Source of the DNA: a bacterium
GTDB lineage: Bacteria; Eremiobacterota; Eremiobacteria; Baltobacterales; Baltobacteraceae
Direction: 5' to 3'
DNA: 14,552 nucleotides
NCBI GenBank assembly: GCA_021781095.1
Contig: JAJXXM010000148.1
Coordinates: forward strand, 1-14,552
Shown here: piece by piece, positions 1 to 8,417 of the stretch
How positions within the stretch are numbered: position 1 is the first letter of the stretch
Layout: every line of letters begins with the position of its first letter
The notes under the pieces: model-generated
Database searches by the model: none
The model's input: the letters and a program-made list of their open reading frames with translations, nothing else
What the model was told of the DNA's origin: nothing
Made by a program: the position numbers and the translations under genes

Positions 1-1
1 G

Positions 2-1306
2 CTCGGCACCGTGATGGGGCCGCTCGACGGTTCGATCGCCAACGTCGCGATGCCGACGATCGCTCGTTTCTATCATCGCGGTGTCGACGAAGCCGAATGG
101 GTGCTGCTCGCCTACATGCTGGTCACGGCATCGACGCTGGTGCTCTTCGGGCGGATCGGCGACATCTTCGGACACAAGCGCGTCTACCAAACGGGCTTCG
201 GAATCTTCGGGCTGGGCTCGCTGCTCTGCGCCCTCTCGCCCTCGCTGGAAGCGTTGATTTTCATGCGCGTCTTCCAAGCGATCGGTGCGGCGATGCTCGT
301 TGCGTGCACGCAAGCCCTCATCGTCGAATCGGTCGCGCCGGAACGTCGCGGGCGCGCGATCGGCCTCAACGGCGCTGCGGTCGCCGTCGGTCTCACCGCC
401 GGCCCCATTCTCGGCGGCGCGATCATCGCGCTCGGCGATTGGCGCTGGATCTTCGCGATCAACGTACCGATCTCGCTTCTCGCGCTCGTCGCCGCCAGCA
501 TCGTTTTGAAACCGATCGCACCACGCCGCGAGGGCTTCGACCCCGTCGGCGCGCTGCTCTCCATCCTCGGTCTCTTCGCATTATCGCTCGCGCTCTCGCG
601 AGCGCACCGCTGGGGATGGAGCTCCGAGAAGACACTCGGGTGGATCGCGCTCTCGTTTCTCGCGCTCACGATCTTCGTCTTCGTGGAGCGCCGCGTGAAG
701 GCGCCGACGTTCGACCTCACGCTTTTCCGCTCGCGCATCTTCGCGTTCTCGACGATCGCCGCGTTCTGTTATTTCATCGCGCAATCGGGAATCGTTTTTC
801 TCGTGCCGTTAACCGCCCAGCTCGCGCTGCACGCGACGCCGCTGCAAGCGGGGCTGCTGCTCGTTCCCTTAACGGCCCTCAACGTGGCGCTCGCACCGAC
901 CGCCGGCGCGCTCTCCGATCGTTTTCCCGCCCGTTATATCTCGACGGCGGGCGCGGTTCTCGTCGCGATCGGCACCTTGCTGCTCGCCCACCTTCCGGCA
1001 TTTCCAACGACGCTCGAAATCGTTCTCGCACTAATCGCTACCGGAATCGGCACGACGATTTTTTCGCAACCCAATAATAATGCGATCATGTCCTCGGCCC
1101 CGCACGAGCGGCGCGGCATCGCCGCAGGAACGCTCGCCACCGCGCGCACGACCGGACAGCTGCTCGGCGTCGCAACGGCTGGCGCCTATTATTTCGCACA
1201 CGACGGAGGGAGCGCGGCGGACACCTTCATTCCCGCGAGCGGCTATTTTGCGATCCTTACGTTCGCAATGATCGCGGTCGCCGTTCTTTCGTACGTTCGC
1301 GAATAG
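2..1306 (+). CDS. MFS drug/H+ antiporter, DHA2 (EmrB/QacA) family, 5' end cut by window
   Basis: Inner-membrane proton-driven efflux pump; substrate cannot be told from sequence. The open frame runs to the left edge: codons before the GTG-ATG at 11-16 read Leu-Gly-Thr and continue a first membrane helix ending in the DHA2 signature LDGSIANVAMPTI, so the real start lies upstream and position 11 is not the N-terminus. I count about 14 hydrophobic segments in 434 visible residues, the DHA2 number. Motif A (GRIGDIFGHKR) follows TM2, the antiporter motif C (GLTAGPILGG) lies in TM5, and WRWIFAINVP, typical of the family, follows it. The stop is TAG at 1304-1306. The neighbour to the right is convergent, 27 bp away. 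The family assignment is firm; the role in drug export as opposed to metabolite export is inferred. Confidence 0.9.
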   Translation, partial: LGTVMGPLDGSIANVAMPTIARFYHRGVDEAEWVLLAYMLVTASTLVLFGRIGDIFGHKRVYQTGFGIFGLGSLLCALSPSLEALIFMRVFQAIGAAMLVACTQALIVESVAPERRGRAIGLNGAAVAVGLTAGPILGGAIIALGDWRWIFAINVPISLLALVAASIVLKPIAPRREGFDPVGALLSILGLFALSLALSRAHRWGWSSEKTLGWIALSFLALTIFVFVERRVKAPTFDLTLFRSRIFAFSTIAAFCYFIAQSGIVFLVPLTAQLALHATPLQAGLLLVPLTALNVALAPTAGALSDRFPARYISTAGAVLVAIGTLLLAHLPAFPTTLEIVLALIATGIGTTIFSQPNNNAIMSSAPHERRGIAAGTLATARTTGQLLGVATAGAYYFAHDGGSAADTFIPASGYFAILTFAMIAVAVLSYVRE

Positions 1307-1310
1307 CCGC

Positions 1311-1326
1311 GCGAGCGGCGACTCGC
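1311..1326. terminator. weak inverted repeat between convergent genes
   Basis: The 27-bp gap between the stops of the efflux pump and the lipoprotein holds GCGAG-CGGCGA-CTCGC, a five-pair stem with a six-base loop. It could serve as a bidirectional terminator by position, but the stem is short and no T-run follows on either strand, so support is weak. Confidence 0.2.
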
Positions 1327-1333
1327 CGAACCT

Positions 1334-2995
1334 TCATGGAACGATCGCGACGCCCTGCGGGGATGAGATCCCCGTCGACGCACCGGAGATCGTCCGGATC
1401 GGCGCCTGCGGGCTACCGGTCACCGCGCCGAACACTTCGATCTCGTTCGAGCGACCACAGACGTAGAGATCGTTCGACGCATCGACGGCGATAATCGCTT
1501 GATCGATGAGAAAATCGTACGTGCCTCCTTGAATGACCGCCGATGGAGGAACGTTCCCGTTCGAGCCCGGCGGGTAGACGGTGATCGTATCGTTCGCCGA
1601 ATTCCCAACGTAGACGCGCCCCGTCGAATCGACCGCGAGCGCTTCGGGGCCGTCGAGCCCGGTCGCGCTTCCCCCGATCGTTGCGATCGGCGTTGCATTT
1701 CCGCTCGCGCCCGCCGCATACTCAACGACCGATCCGGAGCCGTTCCCGTTGACGACGTAGATGTTGTCGCTGCCGTCGAACGCGACTTGGTACGGGAGAT
1801 CGAGCCCCGTATTCGCTCCCGAAATGGTTTTAACCGGAGTCGCCGCGCCATTCGCACCGGGGGCGAAATATTCCACGATGTTGTTGTTCGCATCGGTCGC
1901 AACGAGATCGTCGGTCGTCGGATCGATCGCGAGTCCCCAGCCGTGTATGTCGCTCGTTAACGTCGACGACGGGCTCGCATTCCCGCTCGCTCCGTAGGCA
2001 TACGAGTAGATCGCCGTTCCCGATTGCGTGTATGCAACGACGTACGCACGCCCCGTTGCATCGACCGCGATACCGGTCGGCGATTGGATCGCCGCCGTAT
2101 AACTTACGAGTGGCGCGACGTTCCCATTCGCTCCGGGCGCGAATGCACCGAACGTGTAGCTACTGCCTTGGCTTAACTCGTAGAGCGTTCCGGCGGCTGC
2201 CGCGCTCGGCGTCGCGGTCGGTGCGACGGTCGGCGTCGCGGTCGGCGCGACCGTCGGCGTCGCGGTCGGTGCGACCGTCGGCGTCGCAGTCGGTGCGACC
2301 GTCGGCGATGCGCTCGGTGCGACCGTCGGCGAACTCGACGGCACCGGCGAGGGTGTCGCCGTTGGGCCGGTTGCCATTTCGTAGAGTTCGGCGAGATAGG
2401 TCGTCCCGGCATCGAACGTCAGCGGCGACGCGCTTCCGCTGAAACTCAACATCGATCCCGATACCGTTGCCGGACCGAGCGTCGCCAATAACGGCGCCTG
2501 AGCGCTCGTCCCGCCGAAGATGGCAATGAAGAACGTTTCGTTTACCGTCGAGAATCCAGCGGGAAGTTGAATTGAAAAACTCGGCGTGCTTTGAAACGTC
2601 ACGTTCTGCGAAACTTGAAAACTCACAACGAATAACACCGTCGGCAGCGCGACGGCCTGAGGCGCGCGTGCGACGGCGTGCGGTGTGTTCGCCCCGTGCG
2701 ATCGCCGGAGCGCCTGCGGTGTCGGCGCGCCGGCGGGGGGAGCGCTCGAAGCCCCGATCGTTATCGTCGTGCCGCTCGTCGCGTCGTTCGCCGGGAGCTG
2801 AACCGATCCGGAGTATCCCCCCGCGGTCGGGAGCGCGACGGGGCCGCCGGCGCTCAACAACAGCAACGTCGTCGGGCCGGAGGGCGCCGCGCTCGACGGA
2901 ATGGGCTGCGGCCCGCCCGCACCGCCAGCGCACCCTCCAAGGGCGGCGATCGCTCCGAAGAGCGCGATGGTCAAAAGATGGCTGCAGCGTTGCAT
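1334..2995 (-). CDS. lipoprotein with Pro/Thr repeat linker and NHL-like beta-propeller
   Basis: Probable surface or periplasmic lipoprotein of unknown ligand, 553 residues. The N-terminus has a basic/hydrophobic signal and a lipobox LGGC with Cys22 as the predicted lipidated residue. Residues about 110-210 form a beta-rich domain I do not recognise. Residues about 212-265 are a low-complexity linker built on PTVAPTAT. Residues about 270-553 carry propeller blades, each with a core like GIAVDATGRAYV (also GLAIDPTTDDLV, QVAFDGSDNIYV, ALAVDSTGRVYV, IIAVDASNDLYV, and a final half GVAIVP), separated by Gly-Ala/Ser-Asn/Gly-rich strands; five full cores plus the closing half suggest six blades. I chose ATG at 2995 because GGGAGA lies about 10 bases before it and the signal peptide starts there; an ATG at 3019 has no ribosome site. 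It is divergent from the membrane regulator at 3109, so it may be that regulator's target; this is inference. Confidence 0.8.
   Translation of the reverse strand: MQRCSHLLTIALFGAIAALGGCAGGAGGPQPIPSSAAPSGPTTLLLLSAGGPVALPTAGGYSGSVQLPANDATSGTTITIGASSAPPAGAPTPQALRRSHGANTPHAVARAPQAVALPTVLFVVSFQVSQNVTFQSTPSFSIQLPAGFSTVNETFFIAIFGGTSAQAPLLATLGPATVSGSMLSFSGSASPLTFDAGTTYLAELYEMATGPTATPSPVPSSSPTVAPSASPTVAPTATPTVAPTATPTVAPTATPTVAPTATPSAAAAGTLYELSQGSSYTFGAFAPGANGNVAPLVSYTAAIQSPTGIAVDATGRAYVVAYTQSGTAIYSYAYGASGNASPSSTLTSDIHGWGLAIDPTTDDLVATDANNNIVEYFAPGANGAATPVKTISGANTGLDLPYQVAFDGSDNIYVVNGNGSGSVVEYAAGASGNATPIATIGGSATGLDGPEALAVDSTGRVYVGNSANDTITVYPPGSNGNVPPSAVIQGGTYDFLIDQAIIAVDASNDLYVCGRSNEIEVFGAVTGSPQAPIRTISGASTGISSPQGVAIVP
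2206..2335 (-). repeat. 24-bp tandem repeat coding the PTVAPTAT linker
   Basis: About five imperfect head-to-tail copies of a 24-bp unit (plus-strand form GTCGGCGTCGCGGTCGGTGC followed by GACC) lie inside the lipoprotein gene. The unit is a multiple of three, so gain or loss of copies keeps the frame and only alters linker length between the N-terminal domain and the propeller. Copies toward the 2335 end are more diverged (Ser in place of Thr). Confidence 0.85.
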
Positions 2996-3108
2996 CGTTC
3001 GTCGATCTCCCGTCGGCATTGGTGCACGCAGCGTAGGGGGAGAATCTTACATTCGCCTTAGCCCGACGGCGGAAGCGCCGTGCCGCAAAACGAAGTGCTC
3101 GCGGGCCC
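2996..3108. promoter_or_regulatory. divergent intergenic region between lipoprotein and 7TM regulator
   Basis: This 113-bp gap must hold the promoters for both outward-facing genes. On the minus strand a TAAGAT hexamer (about 3040-3045) could be a -10 for the lipoprotein but lacks a convincing -35. A perfect six-pair hairpin, ACGGCG-GAAG-CGCCGT, sits at 3066-3081, upstream of the regulator start, and could be an operator or a leader structure. I see no clear sigma-70 promoter for the plus-strand gene. Confidence 0.4.
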
Positions 3109-5205
3109 ATGTCGGCCGCAGTACTCCTCCTCACCCTCGCTATGGCGTGGATTTCACCGCCGCTCGCCCCCTGCGCACCGGTCGTTCGCACTCGCGTCGC
3201 TCCCAACCGAGGAAGTGTTCTCCGCGAGATCGCGCTTCCGGCGGCTCGAAGCAGCGGGCCCTGGGAGCTCTTCGCGCCCGTGGGAAGCCGCGCGGCGCTC
3301 GCCTATCGGCGCGGACGCAGTGGACGAGCATCGAGTTTCTTCGAAGACGAGATCCCTGACGAGGGACACGTTCTGTATAGCGGGCCACCCGCTCTCACGA
3401 TTCCGAGCTCCTGGCGAGAGCGCCCGTTCTACGTCCGCGTTTTCGCGACGGGGCGCCCCCTCGGCTGCATTCGCGCGGCGCCGCTCGCGTACGTCATTCA
3501 CAACGAACCGAGAGCCGTCCCACTCTATCTCTATTTCGGGCTGCTCGGCGGAACCGCATTGACGATGTTGGTGCTCTTCGCAATGTCGGGCGAGCCGTTC
3601 ATCGGTTGGTATCTCGCCTATCTCGCGTCGCTCGTACTCTATCAGCTCTTTCGAAACGATTTTTTGTGGCAACTCGGGTGGCCGTTCGGGCCGTGGCATA
3701 GCGGCGAGATCGAATACGTTCTCTGGGGCCCCAACATCGCGCTCTACGCGCAGTTCGCGCGCTCGTTCCTCCAGACGTCGCGGTACGCTCCTCGCATCGA
3801 CCGCCTTCTCCTCGTGGGCATCGCGTTGTTACTGGCCTATCTTCCGCTCGTCGTCGTCGTTCGACACGCGACCGGAATCGATCTCAATCCACGCGGCGTC
3901 ATTCCCATAACGGCGATGCTGTGGGTATCGGTGCTCGTCATCGCGGCCACGGTCGGGCGCGCGCGTGCGGGATACCGACCCGCGAAGTATTTTTTACTGA
4001 GTTATCCGATCTTACTTACGTTCGTTTGCATCGCTTTGTGGCAATACGTCGCACGCACGCACGCCGGTATCGGGCTCTACGGCGCGGAGATCGGAACCGG
4101 AAGCGAGTGCGTTTTGCTCGCCTTTGCCATCGGCGACCGCCTCCGGCTCGAACGCACGTTGGGACGCGTACTTTCGAGCATCGATGCGATCGTCGTACGC
4201 TTCGGGCGCGACGGCAGCATTCTCTATGCGACCGAAACGATCGAATCGGCGCTCGGCATAGCGAACGAGGAGCTCCTCGGCAGGCAAATCGCCGATCTTC
4301 TCGGTGCGCGCAACGCCGGTCTCATGACGAAGGTGGCGCGCGCCGCGATACGAACCGGCGCGAACGCGCGCACCACGCTGGCGATCGCGCTGCGGAACCA
4401 ACGTGACGAATCGCGGGACTATACCGCGACGCTCTCCGTCGATCGCGATCGTTCCGGTGCGATCGCCGAGATGCAGCTCATCCTCCGCCCGACGAAAGCG
4501 ACGAACGCGGCGCGCGAGACGCTCTATCTCAGCGTCTATCGAGGGCTCGTCCTGCTCGGCGCTTCGCCGATTGCGGTAACCGGGCGCGAACTCGAGCTCC
4601 TCTGCTATCTCGCGCTCCACCGCACGCCGATCCCGAGCGGGCAACTCGCCGACGCGATGTGGCCCGATCGCGATGCACGTGCGGCGGCGAGCGCGCTCCA
4701 AACGACGATCTCCCGGCTCAGGAAAAAATTGCCGTCCGACACGATTCTCGCCGAGCGTCGGCAGTACGCCCTCGGAGCGACGGTTCAAACCGACATCGAC
4801 GAGCTGCGCTCCGCGGCGCGCGCGCGCGATCTCGGCGAACTCGAGCGCTTGCGAGCGTTCGTCAGTACGGAGATCCCCGCGCTCCTCCGGCGCTGCGACT
4901 GGTTCGCCGAATTCGACCTCTGGCTGGAGAGCCTTCGGCGCGATGCGCTCGTCGATCTCGGAGAGGCGCTGGTGCTGCGCGGCGAGCTCTCGATCGCGCT
5001 CGCGATCGCCGACGATCTCCGGCGGCTCGCCCCCTGTGACGAGAGCGGATATCTCCTCGCAATTCGCGCGCTCGTCGCCGGGAACGATCCGGCGGCGGCG
5101 CAGCGCGTCTATGCCGACTGTCGCCGCGCGCTCGAGCGCGAGCTCGGGCTTTCGCCCTCCCCGCAATTCGAAAAATTCTACCGCTCGTTACAGGAGAGCG
5201 CCTGA
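3109..5205 (+). CDS. membrane-anchored transcription regulator: 7TMR-DISM-like sensor + PAS + SARP/BTAD output
   Basis: A 698-residue candidate one-component sensor-regulator. Residues 1-20 are a signal sequence; about 25-130 form a beta-rich extracellular segment like 7TMR-DISM ectodomains; seven hydrophobic helices follow (about 138-160, 164-186, 203-220, 231-252, 264-284, 292-313, 323-342), the last leading into AFAIGDRLRLERT, as in DISM receptors. About 350-460 resembles a PAS domain (SIDAIVVRFGRDGSILYATE and EELLGRQIADLL). About 472-562 is an OmpR-type winged helix (GRELELLCYLALHR, LADAMWPD, ALQTTISRLRKKL), and about 563-695 a BTAD helical domain ending AQRVYADCRRALERELGL. No kinase or GGDEF domain is present, so the signal would pass straight to the DNA-binding part. 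The start at ATG 3109 gives the signal peptide but has a poor ribosome site. A second BTAD gene follows after 40 bp. The domain calls are by eye; the DISM call is the less certain. Confidence 0.85.
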   Translation: MSAAVLLLTLAMAWISPPLAPCAPVVRTRVAPNRGSVLREIALPAARSSGPWELFAPVGSRAALAYRRGRSGRASSFFEDEIPDEGHVLYSGPPALTIPSSWRERPFYVRVFATGRPLGCIRAAPLAYVIHNEPRAVPLYLYFGLLGGTALTMLVLFAMSGEPFIGWYLAYLASLVLYQLFRNDFLWQLGWPFGPWHSGEIEYVLWGPNIALYAQFARSFLQTSRYAPRIDRLLLVGIALLLAYLPLVVVVRHATGIDLNPRGVIPITAMLWVSVLVIAATVGRARAGYRPAKYFLLSYPILLTFVCIALWQYVARTHAGIGLYGAEIGTGSECVLLAFAIGDRLRLERTLGRVLSSIDAIVVRFGRDGSILYATETIESALGIANEELLGRQIADLLGARNAGLMTKVARAAIRTGANARTTLAIALRNQRDESRDYTATLSVDRDRSGAIAEMQLILRPTKATNAARETLYLSVYRGLVLLGASPIAVTGRELELLCYLALHRTPIPSGQLADAMWPDRDARAAASALQTTISRLRKKLPSDTILAERRQYALGATVQTDIDELRSAARARDLGELERLRAFVSTEIPALLRRCDWFAEFDLWLESLRRDALVDLGEALVLRGELSIALAIADDLRRLAPCDESGYLLAIRALVAGNDPAAAQRVYADCRRALERELGLSPSPQFEKFYRSLQESA

Positions 5206-5224
5206 TTGTGACCGTTCTGTAAGC

Positions 5225-5242
5225 CGCACGACGTACGGTGCG
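5225..5242 (+). promoter_or_regulatory. inverted repeat over the ribosome site of the second BTAD gene
   Basis: CGCAC-(8 bases)-GTGCG lies in the 40-bp gap between the two regulator genes, and its right arm covers the GGTG that is the best available ribosome-binding sequence ahead of ATG 5246. It could dampen translation as an RNA hairpin or act as a small operator. A five-pair stem is easily met by chance in such GC-rich DNA. Confidence 0.25.
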
Positions 5243-5245
5243 AGG

Positions 5246-5944
5246 ATGAACGGGCCGCGCATCCATCTCGAGCTCCTCTCCGGCCACGCTCGGCGCGGTG
5301 AGGAGCCTCTCCCACTCGCTCGCGGCGAACGCGAGCTGCTCCTGGCGCTCGCACTCCATCGGCGGGGAATCGGTGCCGAGCGCTTGACGGAACTGCTCTG
5401 GCCGCAGATCGCCACGGCGACCGCACGGAACCGGCTCTACGTCGCGCTCCACCGTCTCCGCCGGCGCTTCGGCGACGAGCTGCTCGCGCGGAACGGGGGC
5501 TCCTATCGCCTGGACGACGCCGAGGTTCGCGTCGACCTCTGGGGCTTCGCCGAACTCTGGGATCTCCCCGAACATCACGCCGACGAAGGGCTCGTAACGC
5601 AACTCGAGAGCGCGACGAATGCCGCCGCGCTCTACGAAATTCCGGAATGGCTCGCGCCGACCTATCGACGCCTCGAAGAGTTCGCGCAAGCCGTCAGAAC
5701 GACGCTCGCCGAACGAGCGCTCGAAGCCGGGGAGATCGAACGGTCGGTGCTCCTCGCCCGCCGCGCCCTCGCCTACGACGAATGCGACGAACGGGCCTGG
5801 AGCGTCCTCATTCGCTCGCACCTGGTCGCTCGGGATCGCCTCGGCGCGCTACGCGACTATCGCACGTACTCTCGCGCCCTCATGCGCGAATTGCAGGCGA
5901 CGCCCGCCTACGAAATTGCGCATCTCCTCGATCGCGCGCGTTAG
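5246..5944 (+). CDS. soluble SARP/BTAD-family transcriptional regulator
   Basis: A 232-residue cytoplasmic DNA-binding protein made only of the SARP-type pair of domains. Residues about 5-98 are the winged helix, with GERELLLALALHR, LTELLWPQ and RLYVALHRLRRRF lining up with the same positions in the preceding membrane regulator, and a closing strand VRVDLWGF. Residues about 100-232 are the BTAD helical repeats (ARRALAYDECDERAWSVLIR, ALRDYRTYSRALMREL). There is no ATPase, receiver or membrane segment, so its signal is not evident. The open frame extends far upstream, but that part is the shadow of the preceding gene; ATG 5246 begins the first recognisable strand, with GGTG five bases before it. 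Its stop TAG (5942-5944) overlaps the lon stop on the other strand. Probably co-transcribed with the membrane regulator and possibly its partner; that link is inferred. Confidence 0.85.
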   Translation: MNGPRIHLELLSGHARRGEEPLPLARGERELLLALALHRRGIGAERLTELLWPQIATATARNRLYVALHRLRRRFGDELLARNGGSYRLDDAEVRVDLWGFAELWDLPEHHADEGLVTQLESATNAAALYEIPEWLAPTYRRLEEFAQAVRTTLAERALEAGEIERSVLLARRALAYDECDERAWSVLIRSHLVARDRLGALRDYRTYSRALMRELQATPAYEIAHLLDRAR

Positions 5945-8415
5945 GCGCGCGATGCCGGACGCGGCGAGATCTTCGCGCGTCCGCGCGTCGCTCCCGAGCG
6001 CTTCCCCGCGCCGCGCTTGGGCATCGGGACGACGATGCCGTTTCGCTTGAGGTTCTCGTTGCCGAGCGGTACCGGGGCGATGATGCGTTTACCGAGCGCG
6101 TGAGCGAGCACCTCGGAGAGTTCCTCGACCGATACGAACGTCATCTGCGTCCGCACTTCGTCGGGAATATCGTCGAGGTCGACCTCGTTGCGTTTTGGCA
6201 ACAGCACCTTCGAGATCCCCGCACGCCGCGCGCCGAGCACCTTCTCTTTCAAGCCGCCGATCGGGAGCACCTGACCGGTCAACGTGATTTCGCCGGTCAT
6301 CGCGAGGTTCGGATCGACTTTGTTCCCGGTGAGCATCGACGCGATCGACGTCACCAACGCGATACCCGCGGAGGGGCCGTCCTTCGGCGTCGCGCCGGCG
6401 GGAACGTGAATGTGGATGTCGTGCTTGGCGAAGAAATCTTCGGCGAGCCCGAGTTCGTTCGAACGAGACCGCAGGAAAGAAACCGCGGCCTGCGCGCTCT
6501 CCTTCATGACGTCGCCGAGTTGCCCCGTCAACACCACTTTCCCGCTGCCGGGCATCACTTGCGTCTCGATGAAAAGAATATCGCCGCCGACGGGAGTCCA
6601 GGCCATGCCCGTCGCGACCCCGACCGAAGCGACGCGTTTCTTCACTTCGTTGAAGAAGCGCGGCTTCTTCAAATACTCGACGAGGTTCTCCGGCTTGACG
6701 CGAGCCTTATATTTCGCGTTCTCCGCAACCTTGCGCGCGATTTTACGGAATACCGTTCCGATCTCGCGGTCGAGGTTACGGACGCCCGCCTCGCGCGTGT
6801 AGTCGTTGATGATCGCGCGCAACGCCGTATCGCTGATCTGCGATTGTCCGTCCTTGACGCCGTTCGCGAGGCGCTGCTTCTTGAGCAAATAGCGCTTGGC
6901 GATCTGCAGTTTTTCGAACTCCGTGTAGCCCGAGAGCTGGATGATCTCCATGCGGTCGCGCAGCGGCGGCGAGATGGTGTCCAACGAGTTTGCGGTACAC
7001 ACGAAGAGCACTTGGCTCAGATCGAACGGAAGATCGAGATAGTGGTCCCGATAGCTCTTGTTCTGCTCGGGATCGAGCACTTCCAAGAGCGCCGACTGCG
7101 GATCGCCGCGAAAATCGGAGCCGACTTTATCGATTTCGTCGATCATCATCACCGGATTGCGCGTACCGGCATCGCGAATCGCGCGCACGATCGTGCCCGG
7201 CATCGCACCGATATACGTGCGGCGATGCCCGCGAATCTCGGCTTCGTCGCGGACGCCGCCGACCGAGAGCCGCACGAACTTCCGCCCCATCGCACGAGCG
7301 ATCGATTGCCCGAGCGAGGTCTTTCCCACACCGGGAGGGCCGACGAAGCACAGGATCGGGCCGCTCAAACGGTTCTTGAGTTTCCCGACCGCAAGATATT
7401 CGACGATACGATCCTTGATTTTCTCGAGATCGTAATGGTCTTCGTCGAGGATCTCTCGCGCTTTGCGAATATCGATGGCATCGGTGGTCGCCACGTTCCA
7501 CGGCAACTGTACGAGCCAGTCGAGATAGGTGCGGATGACGCTGTACTCGGGGCTCGCTTGCGGCACTTTCGAGAGGCGGTCGAGCTCGCGTTCGGCGGCC
7601 TTCTGCGCCTCTTCGGGCATCTTGGCTTCGTCGATTTTCTTCTTGAGTTCGTTCACCTCGGCGAGCTGCGGATCGATCTCTCCGAGCTCTTCCTGAATGG
7701 CGCGCAGCTGCTGACGCAGGTAGAACTCGCGCTGATTTTTGTCCATCTCGCGCTGAATATCGCCCTGAATCTTATGCCCGAGCTCGACGACCTCGAGTTC
7801 CTTCGTGAGCAACATCGTGAGCTTGCGCATCCGCTTGGCGGTATCGCGTTCTTCGAGAAGCGCCTGGCGCTCGGCGGTCTCCAAGCGCATCGTCGATGCG
7901 ACGAAATACGTCAGCACGTTGGAGTCGGTGATATTTTGAACTTCCATCTCCATCTCGCGCGGTGCCTGCGGCAAATACGAGAGGAGCTTCTGGAAGAGCC
8001 CGGCGAGATTGCGATGCATCGCGACGCGCGCTTCATTCTCGACGGTCTTATCGGGCAATTCCGTATATGCGGCGACCAAATAGGGATCGCTCTGCGTGAA
8101 TTGCTCGATGCGAAAAACCGATTGGCCGGCAACGATGCAACGGAGCGTGCCGTCGGGAACCTTGAGCATCTTCTGAATGACGCCGATGGTTCCGATGCGC
8201 TCGACGTCGTCGGGGCCCGGGTTCTCCGTCTCGCGATCTTTGAGCACGGTCAAGCCGATCGGGCGACCCTCGCGAATCGCTTCTTCGACGAGACGAATGC
8301 CCGGCTTCTTCACCACCGCGAGCGGGATGACGGTGTTCGGGAAGAGCACGGCTTCCTGCAGCGGCAGAATGCCGAGCAGCCCGGCGGGAACGATGGGTTT
8401 CGCTTTCGCGGCCAT
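5941..8415 (-). CDS. lon: ATP-dependent protease Lon (LonA type)
   Basis: Cytoplasmic AAA+ serine protease that unfolds and degrades damaged and regulatory proteins. The 824 residues show, in order: the N-terminal substrate domain (about 12-205, starting [18 protein letters not shown]), a coiled helical stretch (about 210-285), the AAA+ module with Walker A GPPGVGKT (359-366), Walker B MMIDEID (423-429) and the [19 protein letters not shown] segment, and the protease domain with PKDGPSAG (Ser682) and GGLKEK (Lys723), the catalytic Ser-Lys pair. It is somewhat longer than E. coli Lon because of a basic C-terminal tail of about 40 residues (KR-, GR- and SPRP-rich from about 788). ATG 8415 lies two bases after the hsp20 stop, so the two are surely co-transcribed and likely translationally coupled. 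A CIRCE-like operator upstream of hsp20 should control both. Confidence 0.98.
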   Translation of the reverse strand: MAAKAKPIVPAGLLGILPLQEAVLFPNTVIPLAVVKKPGIRLVEEAIREGRPIGLTVLKDRETENPGPDDVERIGTIGVIQKMLKVPDGTLRCIVAGQSVFRIEQFTQSDPYLVAAYTELPDKTVENEARVAMHRNLAGLFQKLLSYLPQAPREMEMEVQNITDSNVLTYFVASTMRLETAERQALLEERDTAKRMRKLTMLLTKELEVVELGHKIQGDIQREMDKNQREFYLRQQLRAIQEELGEIDPQLAEVNELKKKIDEAKMPEEAQKAAERELDRLSKVPQASPEYSVIRTYLDWLVQLPWNVATTDAIDIRKAREILDEDHYDLEKIKDRIVEYLAVGKLKNRLSGPILCFVGPPGVGKTSLGQSIARAMGRKFVRLSVGGVRDEAEIRGHRRTYIGAMPGTIVRAIRDAGTRNPVMMIDEIDKVGSDFRGDPQSALLEVLDPEQNKSYRDHYLDLPFDLSQVLFVCTANSLDTISPPLRDRMEIIQLSGYTEFEKLQIAKRYLLKKQRLANGVKDGQSQISDTALRAIINDYTREAGVRNLDREIGTVFRKIARKVAENAKYKARVKPENLVEYLKKPRFFNEVKKRVASVGVATGMAWTPVGGDILFIETQVMPGSGKVVLTGQLGDVMKESAQAAVSFLRSRSNELGLAEDFFAKHDIHIHVPAGATPKDGPSAGIALVTSIASMLTGNKVDPNLAMTGEITLTGQVLPIGGLKEKVLGARRAGISKVLLPKRNEVDLDDIPDEVRTQMTFVSVEELSEVLAHALGKRIIAPVPLGNENLKRNGIVVPMPKRGAGKRSGATRGRAKISPRPASRA

Positions 8416-8417
8416 AA

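Noticed and set aside
11..16. GTG-ATG at 11-16 as the true start of the efflux pump
   Set aside because: It falls inside the first membrane helix, and in-frame codons continue to the window edge, so the gene is cut, not started here.
2206..2335. Possible CRISPR-like direct repeats
   Set aside because: The units are contiguous without spacers, have a 24-bp period in phase with the reading frame, and code a Pro/Thr linker.
2160..3206. Long minus-strand frame overlapping the lipoprotein start
   Set aside because: It is in a shifted frame, its repeat region reads as Asp-Gly-Arg-Thr low complexity, and it crosses the divergent intergenic gap; the lipoprotein frame has a lipobox and propeller blades.
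4012..5166. Long minus-strand frame opposite the membrane regulator
   Set aside because: Shadow frame: Arg/Glu-rich, no recognisable domain, and it lies wholly opposite a multi-domain gene.
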